Notes under the pieces: generated by a model
What the model saw: the letters and a program-made list of their open reading frames with translations, nothing else
Databases searched by the model: none
Told to the model about the DNA's origin: nothing
In this document: positions 1 to 12,279 of the stretch, piece after piece
Layout: the number at the start of each line of letters is the position of its first letter
Numbering within the stretch: the first letter of the stretch is position 1
Assembly: GCF_004210375.1 (NCBI RefSeq)
Contig: NC_134831.1
Coordinates: 2,356,001 to 2,420,000 of the forward strand
Direction of reading: 5' to 3'
From: Tachypleus tridentatus
Lineage: Eukaryota > Arthropoda > Merostomata > Xiphosura > Limulidae
DNA: 64,000 bases
Program-made: the position numbers and the translations under genes

Positions 1-900
1 GAACTTTGCACTTCGTTTTCAAGAAGTGTGTTGAACTACGTGATGTTTTGTACTTTCACGCATTTTCATAGATATTAAGAAAGACTGAAAAAAAAACAGA
101 TTTTTTTGAGAGGAAATAAAAGGTGTTTCGTATTGCTGTTTTCCATGGCTCGAGATGTTGAATACACACTCCTATAAAAATGTCTTTAGAATACGACTGT
201 CAGAGATTATTAAACATCTTAACTCAGGCAAATGACTTTTATGACTACGTGGAACGTGCTTAACAGTGAGCACCACGTACTTATTGAGAGGAAGACTCGA
301 TTACGTCAAGACTAAGAATTTTCAAACTATGTCGAACCATCAACTTGTGCAGCAGATTTCATGTCTGACAATATATTATAAAAGTAAAGGAAAAACTTAC
401 ACGTGTCATGCACGAGACGAAGTTGATGATTCATTAAGACCATAGGAGTAATCCACTCTTTATTCGGATTGAAAGCCCTCAAGTGTTGGTGCACGAAGTT
501 ATGTTTTCCTAGTCTACCACCGCAAAATGCTACTGTTTACTAAAACTGAGGCCAACTATTGAAGAACGTTATACGTATGTCAATATTGAGGTTTAAAATA
601 TGTCAATCTAGATTTTTTGAACGTTTTCTTTTCAGGTGGTTTGTAATTCAGTTATATTACACTCTTTCTTTTACGTTAGTTTCATTAACGGTAGTGGTTG
701 AATTATTAAACGCACATAATAAATTTATTTGTATTATTTCCTATACTTACTTTATTACATCATTCTGAAGCTGTTGGTTTAGTATATGGAGTCAGGACTA
801 ACCAAAATCTCGTTAGGTAGTCAAACGTCGTGAAATATGTTTAGAATTAAGGCCGAAAATGTTGCTAACAGCGAGAAGTGATGAATTAACGTTTTCTATC
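1..900. other. AT-rich DNA, nothing recognised
   Basis: No convincing ORF, repeat array or SINE was seen here. The single short ORF at 559-768 has no recognisable domain and no splice context. Confidence 0.5.
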
Positions 901-907
901 CTAAGTA

Positions 908-1180
908 AGAGCATGGTCAGGTAGTTAGAGACGCTCGACTCATATTACTAATATGAGGGTCGTGGATTCGAATCCCCGTAACACCAAACATACTTGCCCT
1001 TTCAACCGTGGGGGCGTTATAATGGTACTGACAAATAACTATTCATTAGTAAAAAAGTAGCCTAAGAGTTGGTGGTTGATGGTGATGACTAGTTGTCTTC
1101 CCTCTAGTCTTACACTGCTAATTAGGGACGGCTAGCGCAGATATCCCTCGTGTAGGTTTGAGCAAAATTAAAAAAAACAT
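908..1180 (+). repeat. SINE A, near full length
   Basis: The copy starts with a tRNA-like head: an A-box region near 915, and the B box GGATTCGAATCC at about 974-985. The head is followed by the family body (CCGTGGGGGCGTTATAA, then the segment ending in TGCTAATTAGGGACGG) and a poly-A-like tail. The anticodon-loop region is slightly duplicated, which marks an old copy. Confidence 0.85.
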
Positions 1181-1782
1181 ACCTAAATAAGAATTGCACG
1201 TTAAATAAGGCGTATTCATTACTGGGTTAAGTTTTAATTTGAACTTATAAAGGGAGTTTGCTTTAATAAGAAGTTAATGGTAATGTATATGGAAACTGAG
1301 GTAATGTGTAATTCAATACGTGATGAAAGAATTAGGAAGCAGATCCAAGGAGAGCAAATAACACGGCCTGAAGTGGAATTATCATAAATGATTTATGGAA
1401 TTAAATATCAAAACATCAGAGTGTATAAAGCCAAGGGCGGCACAGAGGTTAGCGTGCCGGACTCCGGACCAAGGGTTTACTTGTTCCCGCAGTTTTACTA
1501 TTCGAATGGAGTACCAAACAAGTTGAAAGGTATTGACTTTGAGCTATCAATTTAAAATTAGGGAGGGCCAGAGAAAAAAACGCGAAATTCAACAAACAAG
1601 AACAGAGCATGCGCAAAGTATTCACTAGGTGGCGACTCTTTTTAGCGATATTTGAATTGAAAAATATTTATTTAAATTTTCGATTTTAAAATGAGCAGTG
1701 TGAAAAAAGAAACGCTGAAATGTTATTGCCTTTATAATTCAACTATAAATACTCGTGTGTGTGTATACATTAAAGTACACAG

Positions 1783-1960
1783 TGGCAGAGCTGTATGCCT
1801 GACAACGTTAGAAACCGGGTTTCGATACCCGTGGTGGGCAGTGCACAGATAGCCTTTTTGTAGCTTTGTGCTTAACTACAAACAAACAAAAATTGAAATG
1901 ATATTGACCCTTATTTGTGCTTAACTACAAAGAAACAAACATTGAAATGATATTGACCAT
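1783..1960 (+). repeat. SINE B with partly duplicated tail
   Basis: The Val-tRNA-like head (AGTGGCAGAGCTGTATG, then CGGGTTTCGATACCCG) runs into the tail TAGCTTTGTGCTTAACTACAAA. The tail plus about 20 bp of flank is repeated once (about 1867-1909 and 1915-1958), so the sequence ATTGAAATGATATTGACC appears twice. Confidence 0.8.
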
Positions 1961-2395
1961 TTCGTTGCTGTCTACTGACCGGAAAAAAATTAGGTTTCAG
2001 GTTTCTAGGTTTCTTTACTGATGAGAATTCTCCTACCCGTCTTTAATATTTAACGTTTTCTTTGATAATATCTTAAATGGTAGTTCAGACAACATATTAA
2101 ACTTTCGATCAATTTTATTTAGCAAATTTTCCTTCATTCCACTGTCCCTTTTGTTCTTCTACTTTTGTTGTGGTGTTAAAAATATGGTATTAAAGATAGC
2201 GGTAGTTTCGAAATATGTTTACTACCTTCAGCAATACTCTGTTAATTTCGTGCATTCGTTTTCAAATACGTTCACTCGTCTCAGAAGTTTTTTTTTTTGA
2301 AGTAAAATAGCAAACAAAAGACTTAGAAAAGTATTCGACCCATTTGTTGTCAATGCTTAATATAACACGAAGTAGGACTTCTAATAGTGAAGGCA

Positions 2396-2638
2396 CTATA
2401 GGCTATCTGCGTTAGCAGTCCCTAATTTAGCAGCGTAAGACTAGAGGAAAGGCAGCTAGCCATCACCATCCACCACCAACTCTTGGGCTATTCTTTTGTC
2501 AACAAATAGTGGGATTGACCATCACGTTATAATGCTCCCACGGCTGAAAGAGAGAGTATGTTTGGTGTGACGGGGATTCAAACCCGCGACCCTCAAATTA
2601 CGAGTCGAGAACCTTTACCACCTAGCCATGCCGGGACC
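2396..2638 (-). repeat. SINE A
   Basis: On the plus strand this reads tail first (GGCTATCTGCG, then CTAATTTAGCAG) and ends in the tRNA-like head with the reversed B box GGGGATTCAAACCC near 2573-2586. It is near full length and moderately diverged. Confidence 0.85.
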
Positions 2639-3176
2639 ATTTCGGAAGGAGTAACAACCAACATTGGATTATTATTGTCAAGGAAATATAATTTGACTGT
2701 TATTATTATAACCCACTAACAGCCTGAAGAGTATAATACGTTTTGCTTTTTTTCGGTAAAAGAAAACAACGTACGAACTTTACGATCCACATTCCGGGCA
2801 CACTAAACAGTAGGTTACTCCAGCTCTGTTCGTAAGAATGTAAACTTTGGCTTTTCTCACCAAGAAACGTAGTGAAAGCCCTTATAAATTGTAGAACCGT
2901 TAAGCCTATTTGATACCAAATGTAGTAGAAGATTTTATAATTTAAATAATATATGAATCTCGTTGTAAAAGAACAAACAGTAAATGTTTTTAGGGTTGAA
3001 ATACATGTATACAAACCTTGTTGATAACAAACATAAATAGACATGTTTTATCAAAATATGCAATAGGACTTTTTATAATATAAACCGTGCTGCCAAGACA
3101 CACAGAGACATTATTTTATAACTCTGATAATATATTAGTATGTTTTCCTTTCAACATCCATTGGTTTTGTTTTTTA

Positions 3177-3390
3177 AGTTATCCACAAAGCTACACAATG
3201 TAAGTCCGCAAACATCATATAAAGTGGATAAGGGTTATTCAGACCGTACATTATACCGAGAGGATAACGGTTGTTTAGACCGTACATTATATACAGTTGA
3301 TAACTGTTGTTCTGACCGTACATTATATAGAGTGGATAACGATTGTTCAGACCGTACATTATATAGAGTGGATAGCGGTTGTTCACACCA
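3177..3390. repeat. 36-bp minisatellite beside a deleted SINE B
   Basis: Four-plus copies of a 36-bp unit begin with GACCGTACATTATA at 3242, 3278, 3314 and 3350. Because 36 is a multiple of three, several frames stay open and give a 12-residue repeat (core DRTLY on the plus strand). I regard these ORFs as by-products. The left flank, 3177-3212, is a SINE B in antisense orientation that has lost its middle. Confidence 0.8.
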
Positions 3391-3876
3391 TAAATCACAG
3401 ATGAAAAAAGGAATTCGATTTTTATATACAATTTTGTTCAACGTGATTTTGATGTACTGTATACAGATTTACTACACAAACCCATAGTCGTCAGATTGTC
3501 GTCCTCCTGTCGTAGTCTACCAAGTTGTGTATGTACTGGTCACGACGACATGACATAATAATATCGGTTCTTACAACGGACTGAGTGCCTCAGGAGAGTT
3601 ATATACACATTGTCTAGCCTTCAATGTATATATGAAGGTTTGTTTGAACACCAAGTAATAAAAAACAACGGTAGCTAGGATTTGTTGGTCGATAACACAA
3701 GTAGCGTGCTGTGACGATATACGCTCGAAATTAGTGCATAGCTATGCTTGCTTTCAATCTTCGATTCGAGATCACTCTTAATAGAGATTGTGCCCTGGGT
3801 GTGAGGTTAAATTTAACAGTTTTTCATTGTCTCATTACTTCACTTGGAAAATGTAACTTTTCTTGAATTTTCGCGC

Positions 3877-4046
3877 ATGACTAATCTAGTAGTGAAGAAC
3901 TGGACGACAGGACAGTTAGTCTTGGATGGTACTACTTTACTAACGAACTGTGGGATTGACCATCAACAGCTAAAAGAGCAACCATGTCTGCTGGGACATG
4001 GATTTGAACCTGTGACTCTCAGCTTGCGATTCGAACGCTCTAACTA
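3877..4046 (-). repeat. SINE A, degenerate
   Basis: The family body is still readable (CTAATCTAGTAGTG, GGGATTGACCATCA), as is the reversed tRNA B box (GGATTTGAACCTGTG). There are many substitutions and a short deletion. The plus-strand ORF over it is a by-product. Confidence 0.65.
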
Positions 4047-4356
4047 CTTAATAATTTTCAAAAGGTTAAAACTAGATACTTGTAAGTCTGGAATCCTGCA
4101 GTTGAATATCATACATGGCTTGTAAGTACTTGCGAAATGTTAGATTTAATCTGCTGTATACCAGCTGTATATTTATATTTTTATATATTTGTATATTGCT
4201 ATATTTATGGAAAATAAAGTAAACCACTAATTTTATTTTATTCTATCCTTATTACCAAGTTAAAATAAACAGTTATTTCTGTTCAAATACGTTGTCATGT
4301 CAATAAGAGCTAGTTACTGTGTTTGGTCTGATAACATTGGTTTTAACTTACAGAAT

Positions 4357-4477
4357 GCCCCCAGTGGCTCAGCGGGATGTCTGCGGATTTACAACACTAA
4401 AAACCGGGTTTTGATACCCGTGGTGGGCAGAGCACAGATAGTCCATTGTGTAGCTTTCTGCTCAATTCAAAACAACG
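4357..4477 (+). repeat. SINE B, full length with target-site duplication
   Basis: The head (GCCCCCAGTGGCTCAGCGG) and the GGGTTTTGATACCCG B-box arm are intact, and the tail ends in CAAAACAACG. Exact 11-bp direct repeats ACTTACAGAAT flank it at 4346-4356 and 4478-4488. This defines the ends of the element and shows that it was inserted by target-primed retrotransposition. Confidence 0.92.
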
Positions 4478-4799
4478 ACTTACAGAATTTCTTGCGCACA
4501 TTGCAGTTTATCCTCGACTATAAGCGACCGACTCCTGGCGACGGCTCACGAAGATAAGTTGTCAAATTTAGAATACATAGTTTATCCATTTAGTGAGCAT
4601 ATTGGTTCTTCTTGTCATATTCTGGAAATAAAATGTTCTCGGAATCAACAGGTCACGTTATTAAAAGAAATCACAGGAAATGAAACCGAAACTGCATTAC
4701 TTGTAAGGTGGGTTAAAAAACAAACAAACCAGAACAAAACGATGGAAAGGCATATTGTACTTGAAGTCTTGCGGCTGAGGGGCAAGTACACATAACTCT

Positions 4800-5310
4800 A
4801 AAAATTGGTATTATCTGATTAAATATTGGATTTAATGCTTAGGATTTCTAATTACACATTCGAAATTCGAAACCTTTAATTTCTAGGCAAAAAACAACAA
4901 CAAAAAACCAAAACAAATGACGTTCATTTTCTTCATTGAATTTGTTAGTTTAGTGGCCATCCTCTTCTAAACAGAGGTAAAGGGTTTCAAAAATTAGTTC
5001 GTTACTTCCAAAGTTTAATTGGTTACGTAGTTTATTCGGCCATGATATCTGTAAAGTAGAGAGTAAATGGGTGCTAACAAGTGTTTTGTATTTATAGTAA
5101 TAGTAAGAAAACAAAGACATGAAAATAATATTTCATTTCAAGATCTTCTAAAATGAGATGGTAATGAAGTCCAGTGTAACCTGTGAACCTTTCACGGAAT
5201 TAATGCAGCTTATTATGCAAACCATTGTTATTATTACCTAGAGTATTACCTAGAGCAGTGCTATCATTTCAAAACCGCGAAAATTCTCATTGTGTTTCAA
5301 CCTAAGTCCA
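4800..5310. other. AT-rich DNA, nothing recognised
   Basis: No coding, SINE or array signal was seen in this stretch. Confidence 0.4.
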
Positions 5311-5314
5311 TTAG

Positions 5315-5560
5315 AGAAACTCCCACTAAGCAGAAGATAACCCACAATATTCCTAGTAGCCAATAAAACAACAGTCGATTAAATCAAAACGTTAAATCAT
5401 AAAGGTTTAATTAAAGAAATTCCCACTTTGAACGAGATGATCCATAACATTAATTTTGGCCAATAAAACAACAGTTAGTTAAATCATAACGCGTAATCAC
5501 CTCATTTAGAACAATAAACTTGGAGATAAAGTTATAGCCAATAATGGTTTAACAGTTATC
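5315..5560. repeat. Tandem duplication of about 100 bp
   Basis: Two diverged copies share GAAAYTCCCACT and the block CCAATAAAACAACAG followed by TTAAATCA. They begin near 5317 and 5418. A weaker third remnant with AGCCAATAATGGTTTAACAG lies near 5530. Confidence 0.6.
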
Positions 5561-5734
5561 GTTTACACAACTTAATATAGGTGTGTTGTTTATTTGAGAT
5601 ACAAATGTGGTCTTCGAAATTGAAAACTTTAGTTTTAGGCTATCAACTACGAGAACTTAAAACACTGTTGACAAAAGAAAAAAACTATTACATATAGAAA
5701 AGCATAAATAAACATAAATAAGGACAACTTGCTT

Positions 5735-5990
5735 ATGGTTATTTTGTTTATTTCAAGTCTCCGGATAACTTTGTGTTAGACCTTCGAATAATTTTGTTTA
5801 TTTTAGGGTTCCTGGATAACCTTGTATATTTCAGGCTTTCAAATATTTTTGTTTATTTCAGGTCTCTGAATAATTTAATCTTAGGTCTTCGGATAACCTG
5901 CTTTATTTTAGGCGTTCAGTTAGTTTTGTTCATTTCGGGTCTTTGGATAATTTTATTCATTTTTGGTCTCTGGATAATGTTGTTGTTTAA
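5735..5990. repeat. Degenerate minisatellite of about 30 bp
   Basis: Repeated blocks of the form TTTATTTCAGG, TCTC/TTCG and GGATAA recur about eight times. The open plus-strand frame (5773-6030) is hydrophobic only because the unit is T-rich, so I do not call it a gene. Confidence 0.6.
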
Positions 5991-6029
5991 ATATCCTCGG
6001 CGAGAGCGAGTTTCAGATAATAATAATTA

Positions 6030-6585
6030 GTTTAAAAGTTTTTATTTTGTGACACGAGTCTTTCAATGTAATGAATTTCATTGAAATTTAACTTTTATAT
6101 AAGACTACACAAAATTAGAAATTTATGGACTTTATTTTTTCAACATGTAAAACAATTAACTTTTATGATTGAATATTCATAATTTTTTATTTTCCTTATA
6201 AATAATGTTTTCGTTACGATAAATCTGATCGTGTATTTTTGTTTTTCAAAATATGGAGAGCTTTCTTTAGAACGAGAAAGACTACAATTAAATTCAAATT
6301 GCTGTGAAATGTATTATTATCACTTTGTTAATTTATCGGATTCAACATGTTTTTCAATCGTGGGATTCGAACCTCAAATTTAGCGTTGTATGTCCGTAAA
6401 TGTACTAATATTACAGAATTCAAGTCTAGCCTCTTGATTGAAATTCCTTTCATAAATACTTTATAGTAACTAAAGGACATTTTTTTTTCATAAAGCGCCT
6501 ATTGTGAACGTAACATAAAGTAAGTTGAATTCGTTTGACTCCGGTGAATTTGTAAAATAAATATAATATATTTATTAAAACCACC
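6030..6585. other. AT-rich DNA with a SINE B/C fragment
   Basis: This is mostly A+T-rich DNA. A reversed tRNA-like arm (GTGGGATTCGAACC) at about 6359-6372 and the following 30 bp look like the remains of a B or C SINE head. Confidence 0.5.
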
Positions 6586-6587
6586 AC

Positions 6588-6838
6588 TGTTTGTTTTGGA
6601 ATTTCGCACAAAACTACTCGAGAGCTATCTGTGCTAGCCGTCCCTAATTTAGCAGTGTAATACTAGAGGGAAAGCAGCTAGTCATCACCACCTACTCTTG
6701 GGCTACTCTTTTACCAATGAATAGCAGGATTGACCGTCACATTATAACGCCCCACGGCTGGGAGGGCGAGCATGTTTGGCGCGACGCGTGCGAGAACCCG
6801 CGACCCTCGAATTACGAGTCGCACGCCTTACGCACTAG
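6588..6838 (-). repeat. SINE A with target-site duplication
   Basis: The copy is well conserved across the body and B box. The 5' tip of the tRNA head is missing, consistent with truncated reverse transcription. Near-identical 12-bp repeats, AAACCACCACTG and AAACCACTACTG, flank it. Confidence 0.85.
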
Positions 6839-7185
6839 GAAAACCACTACTGACATCATTATTGATGTTTAATCTCGGAAATGGATTTATATGTTGAGTT
6901 CAATACATATGATTTAGTGTGTGTTTAAAAATTAATGGAAATCCTGATGGAATACTTTGTGGGATGGGATGCTGATGCTACTGGAATATATTCTGTCCTT
7001 TTATTCATTGAGGCTGAAACAAGTATTTGTTTAACAAAACATCTCTACATATTGAAAACAATCTCGGAAGTATAACGGAATAATTTGGTAGGCAGCCCAC
7101 AAATTACTTCAGTCTGATCCTAGTCTTGTATGAAAAATTGTTATTTTATGAGTAATGTCAAAATCCTAAAACACACTAACTGTTT

Positions 7186-7520
7186 GATGTCTATTACTGC
7201 TGAGCAATAACTTACTTAAGTTAATGTAGAACCACACTGTATGTCTCTTGTTAAACACTAACTTACATGAGTTATTCCTATGACATGATGGTATGTCTCT
7301 TCTTGAACAATAACTTACACGAGTTAATCTAGAACCACATTGTATGTCTCTTGTTGAACACTCACTTTCATGAGGTATTTCTACGACATTATGGTATGTC
7401 TCTTGTCGAGCGCTAACTTACATCAGGTATTCCTATGATTTCGTGGTATGTCTCTTCTTGATGAACACTCTTACATTAGTTATTCCTGTGACCTCATGAA
7501 ATGTCTGTCCACAAGCGTTA
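7186..7520. repeat. Minisatellite of about 58 bp with alternating unit types
   Basis: Six copies carry the block AACTTACATGAG followed later by TATGTCTCTT. Units alternate between a type containing AGAACCACA and a type containing TTCCTATGAC. This suggests an ancestral dimer of about 116 bp that was amplified. Confidence 0.7.
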
Positions 7521-7679
7521 ACTTACGTAAGTTGAGACTTCGATAATATTTTAATGACTACATTCTATCGATCAAAGGAGCACAAAACATTATCTATTTA
7601 CTAAATGTATGTCTTCATACAGGCTTCCTTTCGAAACATGTCCGACAACTGGTAAAAATAGAAATTACTTAGAAAAGGA

Positions 7680-7935
7680 CATGGATTGCCAGGTGGTCAG
7701 GGTGCTCGACTTGTAATCTGAGGGTCGCAGTTTCGAATCCCCTCACACCAAATATGTTCGTCATTTCAGCCGTGTTTTGATCAATCCCAATTTCCTTGGT
7801 AAAATGATAGCCGAAGAGTTCGCGGTGAGTAGTGATGACTAGCTGCCTTCCTTCTAGTCTTACACAGCTAAATCAGGGATAGTTAGCGCAGATAGCCTTA
7901 GTGTAGCTTTGCGCGAAATTAAAAAACAAACAAAG
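7680..7935 (+). repeat. SINE A
   Basis: The tRNA-like head (GCCAGGTGGTCAGGGTGCTCGAC) and the B box (GTTTCGAATCC) are followed by the family body and a tail ending in AAACAAACAAAG. The tail lies just beyond the 3' end of the antisense CR1-like LINE. Confidence 0.85.
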
Positions 7936-7944
7936 ATATAACGT

Positions 7945-9775
7945 TTTGGGACAACATGGAATCTATTGGTTCATTTTGGCTCTTCTACTTTCTAAACTAA
8001 ATTAACTTTAAAAAATCCAACCCTTATCATTCTTATACTTATCCAGCTTTTTCTTAAACTCATTTAAATTTACTGCCTCTACAACATCTGGAGGCAACAC
8101 ATCCCAAAGGCCAACCACCCTATTAGAAATACAAAACTGTCTCAGCTGAAGACGACTCCTACCCTGCCAAAATTTATACTTGTGTCCCATAGTCCTACTA
8201 TTTTCACTGATAAGTATAAAAAATGATGATGCGTCAACACTATCAATTTCCTTTACGATTTTAAAGCTATCAATCAGATCCTTCTAAGTCTTCTTTATTC
8301 AACGGTAAACAATTCGATATATTTCAGCTTCTCTTGATATGAGAGCTCCTCTATCCTAGACACCATTCTATGAGCCCTTTCCAACAGAAACACGTCTTCA
8401 ATTTATTTCCCCAACTCAATAAGTGATCTAAGTTCCTTTGTAAATCAACAGTATCCTCTTAGTAGTTAGTGACACCAACACTAAGCTTAGTCTGCAGACT
8501 TAAGTATTTCACTAACCATTCTTCATCTCTATGATTGATGTAAATCAAAAAGAGCAAAGGTTATAAGACTAAGTCCTGAGGTGTCCCATATGTAACGTTA
8601 ATCCAGTTTGACTGTTCTCCATTTGTAACAACACTCTGCTTTCTTCCATCCAGTCACTCTTTCCTCTAGTTTGCTAACCTATCCTCCACACCTATGGAGA
8701 AAATTGTTTACAAGCCCTTCATGTGACACCTTGTCAAGTGTTTTCTGAAAATCCAGGTACAAACTTACACCCTTACCCTCATCTACATAAGCAGTAACAT
8801 TTTCGAAGAATGTCAAAAGATTTGTAAGATACTATTTCCACTTAGTGAAACCATATTGGTTACCCAACAAAATTCTAAGCTTTTGTTAAGTGACTTTGGA
8901 AAGCATCTTTTAACATACTTTCCAAAACGTTTCCCACAAGTGATGTAAGACTCATCCCTATCACTTTCCTTCAAAAGAGGAGTTACAATACCTAACTTCC
9001 AATCCTCTGATACCTGCTTAATATTGAAGCACTGACGAAAAATAGTAGTAAATAGCTCACATATCCAATCTTTAACATTCTTCAAAACTCTTTGAAAAAT
9101 ATTATTTGACCTAGGAATCTTAAGATTTTAAAAAATTTCAATTTTTTTCTCACCAACACAGAATTAATGCAGTCGTCTTGTTTGATCTCATTTTGATTTA
9201 TCGACTGTTCAAGATGTGGAATACTGATTAAATTTTCATTAGTAAAAACAGAAAAAAAAATGTAAAATATAATAACTCAGCTCTCTCATAATCATCAGAT
9301 ACAAGCGTTCCTTGATCATCTCTCAAGGGTCCTATCCAGGATATCCCTATCCTAACATTTTCTTTACACTTAATCTAGTTAAAAAAATCCTTTTGGTAAT
9401 TATTTACATTCTCAGCTAAAATTTATTATAAATCCTTTTCGATGTCCCTAATTCCTTGTTTCACCAGCTTTTTTGATATTATATATAATCTTTCAAGTCT
9501 TTCCAATCAGTTCAAATTTATAATGTATTTTATTTTATTTTTAAACTCTTTGTGAACCAACTTGGTTTTTTTACTTGCAGCTATAAATTTCTTTCTATAA
9601 GGAATATTTTTACCTTGAATATTTAAAAAAATTATCTTTGAAAATTTTCCAAATACCTCAGCTGCCCAATTCACAACATATGATTATTGTCACATTTCTT
9701 CAAAATTTGTTTTTCTGAAATTTGTAACTAAAATATCATTATTCTTATCCGTACGCAGCAAAACATCGAACCTAA
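7945..9775 (-). mobile_element. Decayed CR1-like LINE, 5'-truncated
   Basis: Read on the minus strand, this stretch carries broken pieces of a CR1-type reverse transcriptase. Near 9320 is a pre-RT block (GPLRDDQGTLVSDD). At 9085-8815 is the segment with EDWKLGIVTPLLK. Near 8870 are VTNMVSLSG and LTNLLTFFENVT. Near 8750 is YVDEGKGVSLYLDFQK, corresponding to the first catalytic block. Near 8600 is a region matching the post-catalytic part. At 8190-8008 is the family's typical C-terminus (FCISNRVVGLWDVLP, ending in LDKYKNDKGWIF and a stop). Several frameshifts and stops mean it cannot be functional. The endonuclease domain is absent, as expected for a 5'-truncated copy. Confidence 0.85.
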
Positions 9776-9799
9776 TGGATTACTTGTTTAATTTCAATT

Positions 9800-10022
9800 T
9801 CACACGAAGTCTACACGAGGACTATCTGAACTAGCCGTCCCTAATTTAGCATTGCAACACTAGAGGGAAGACAACTGTCACTCACCAGCAACTCTGGGCT
9901 ATTCTTTTATGAACGAATAGTGGGATTGATTGTAACATTATAATGCACCAACAGCAGAAAGATTGAACATATTTGGTGGGAAGGGGGTTGCGACCCTCAC
10001 TTTTCGGGTCATGCCGGGCCGA
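9800..10022 (-). repeat. SINE A, diverged
   Basis: The body blocks CTAATTTAGCATTG and GAATAGTGGGATTGAT and the reversed head ending in CATGCCGGGCC are visible. The B-box region is deleted or altered. Confidence 0.75.
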
Positions 10023-10394
10023 ACATAATGGAGAAATGATCACTTGTATTCAGATATTCCCCAAGTTCCACCCTTTGGGTCATTTCTTCAGTCGAAGTTA
10101 GCAATAATTATAAAATAACATTGTTTTTAGTAGGTTACTTGATTAATTATTGTCTGCGAATATTTTTAAGTGTCATAGAAAATCAATATAACAACCAAAA
10201 AATATGTGATTCTCCTAGGAGTGACTAATAAAATCAATAGCCAGTTATCATTGGACAGTAGATACTGCTTTGAAAAATACGTGAGAAAACTGTGTTTCTC
10301 AACAGTGAGAGGGAGGGAGATTTGTTTATTATAAATTCAGACCGAGATGTCTTTCGTAAAATAAAGGTTAGCAATATTAATTTTCTTAGTTTTT

Positions 10395-10512
10395 GTTTTG
10401 TATTAAGCACAAAGCTACACAATGGGCTATCTGTGCTCTGCCCACCACAGGTGTTGAAACCCGGTTTTTAGTGTGTAAGTCCGCAGATATACCACTGTGC
10501 CACTAGGGGGCT
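10395..10512 (-). repeat. SINE B
   Basis: The tail reads AAGCACAAAGCTACACAATGGGC on the plus strand. The reversed head carries GTTGAAACCCGG and ends in CCACTAGGGGGC. It is nearly full length. Confidence 0.88.
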
Positions 10513-10552
10513 TAATTTTTTTAGTTCTTTTTATATCACTACAGTTTCAATG

Positions 10553-10712
10553 CATTTAAAACAATGTAAGAATCAACACTTTTAGTGAATTTAAAACAAT
10601 GTAAGAATCAACATTCTTACGGAATTTAAAACAATGTATGACCAACACTTAGTGTATTTAAAACAATGTAATACTCAACACTCTTGGTGCGTTTAAAAAC
10701 ACGGTAAGAATC
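10553..10712. repeat. Minisatellite of about 40 bp interrupted by a LINE
   Basis: Four to five copies of a unit built on TTTAAAACAATGTAAGAATCAAC end abruptly where the LINE begins. The sequence just beyond the LINE tail (12272 onward) again reads TTTAAAACAATG. The LINE therefore probably landed inside this array. Confidence 0.75.
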
Positions 10713-12119
10713 AAACTTCACTCAAGGGAAGTTTCCTAATGCTTTAAAGTTATCATTGGTCATTCCTATTTATAAATCTGGTAATATTTCTGATTTTACG
10801 AATTATAGACCTATTTCCTTATTAATACATTTCTCTAAACTATTTGAAAAATCTATGAAGATTAGAATTTTATCATTTCTTGATAGACATTCAGTTTTGT
10901 CTCCTTCTCAATTTGGCTTTCGGCCTGGGCTTGGAACGGAGGTTGCTGTTGCTAAACTTGTGGAAAGTATTACAGAAGCTTTGGATTCTGATCTTCATCC
11001 AATTGCTGTTTTTCTTGACTTAGCCAAAGCTTTTGATTCTGTTAATCATAAAATATTGTTAAATAAATTATCTTATTATGGTTTTAGAGGCATTGTTTTT
11101 GATTGGTTTTTTTCTTACTTTCACAATAGAAAGCAATCGGTTTGTATCCATAATAATTATAGTGATTGGCTTACAATTAATGTTGGAGTACCACAAGGTT
11201 CTGTTCTGGGCCCTTTATTATTTCTCATTTATATAAATGATATTCTTTACCAACAGTTTTTTGGAGATATCCAAGCCTATGCCGATGATATTGCTGTTGT
11301 TTATAGTAAGCCAAATCTAATTAATGAAGCCATTATTTCTAGTGATCTTAATAAAATTAAAAATTGGCTTTTCTGTAATGACTTATCCTTAAATATATCT
11401 AAATCTTTTCTTCTTCAGTTTAACCTTTATGGTGTCATTCCAGCTTTTCCTTCTATTTTTTATCATTCTAGTGATTGTTATACTTACTCTAATTGTAAGT
11501 GTCCCAAATTGACTCAAGTTTCCTCTGTTAAATATTTAGGAATTATTTTAGATCGAAAATTAAATTGGCAATTTCATATTAATTCTTTAGTTAATAAATT
11601 AAAATATAGTTCTATGCTAATTTTTGAACTTAGTCATTGTGCTCTTATCATATTTTGTTAAGTGTATATTATGCTCTCTTTCAATCTTTCTTACAATATT
11701 GTATTTCAATTTGGGGTGGCACATATAAGACTTTTTTAATTCCTATTCACAAGTTGCAAAAAAGTGTTTTCTCTCTTATTTTTACTCATAGGCTTGATAC
11801 CGATTTCAGTAAATTTAACTCCCCTCTTTCATATGATAAACTTTATTTATATTTTTTAGCTTTATCTACATTGCATGTTTCTTTTAATAGGCCTTTTAAA
11901 GTCACTTCATATTTTACACGACTTCAATCTTTTTTTCCAATTAATGTACCCACACCACGTAAAACAGTTACACTTCATCAATATCTTTATTTGGCACCTC
12001 GTATTCATAATTTTATTCCTTATAGTATAAGATCTTCTATTAATCGTGTTAATCAAAAGAAATACTTAAAACAATGGATCTTAAATACTGATGATAATAT
12101 TCTGGGAACTTTATATTGA
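10713..12119 (+). pseudogene. Reverse transcriptase of the LINE, one frameshift
   Basis: The protein shows the conserved RT blocks in order: NYRPISLL, then QFGFRPG, then AVFLDLAKAFDSVNH with the first catalytic Asp, GVPQGSVLGPLLFLIYINDI, the catalytic YADDIAVV near 11279-11302, and VKYLGIILDRKLNW. At about 11640-11660 the frame shifts. The C-terminal part continues to a stop at 12119 and contains LQYCISIWGGTYK, the thumb/connection segment typical of this group. No other stop breaks the frame, so the insertion is fairly young. The N-terminus was lost by 5' truncation. Confidence 0.9.
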
Positions 12120-12275
12120 TTTTGTAAGTTTTGATTTTACTTTATTATGTGTTTAACCATCACAGGACGAGTTAACTCTTTGTTGATGGTTTTATATTGA
12201 TATTTGATTTTTTGTGTCTAATTTATTGCTTAATAAATTTATTATTATTATATTATTATATTATTATTATTATTT
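10713..12275 (+). mobile_element. 5'-truncated non-LTR retrotransposon (LINE)
   Basis: The element begins inside the reverse transcriptase ORF. The first in-frame residues read FTQGKFPNALKLS, before the start codon an ORF finder would choose. It ends in a TTATTA microsatellite tail at about 12235-12275. It has no endonuclease, so it is a dead-on-arrival copy. The tail type and protein fit the Jockey/CR1 group of LINEs, but the exact clade cannot be assigned by eye. Confidence 0.9.
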
Positions 12276-12279
12276 AAAA

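Noticed and set aside
2706..3044. 112-codon minus-strand ORF
   Set aside because: No recognisable motif, AT-driven composition and no splice signals. Probably a chance frame.
5773..6030. Hydrophobic ORF resembling a membrane protein
   Set aside because: The hydrophobicity comes from a T-rich minisatellite unit repeated in frame.
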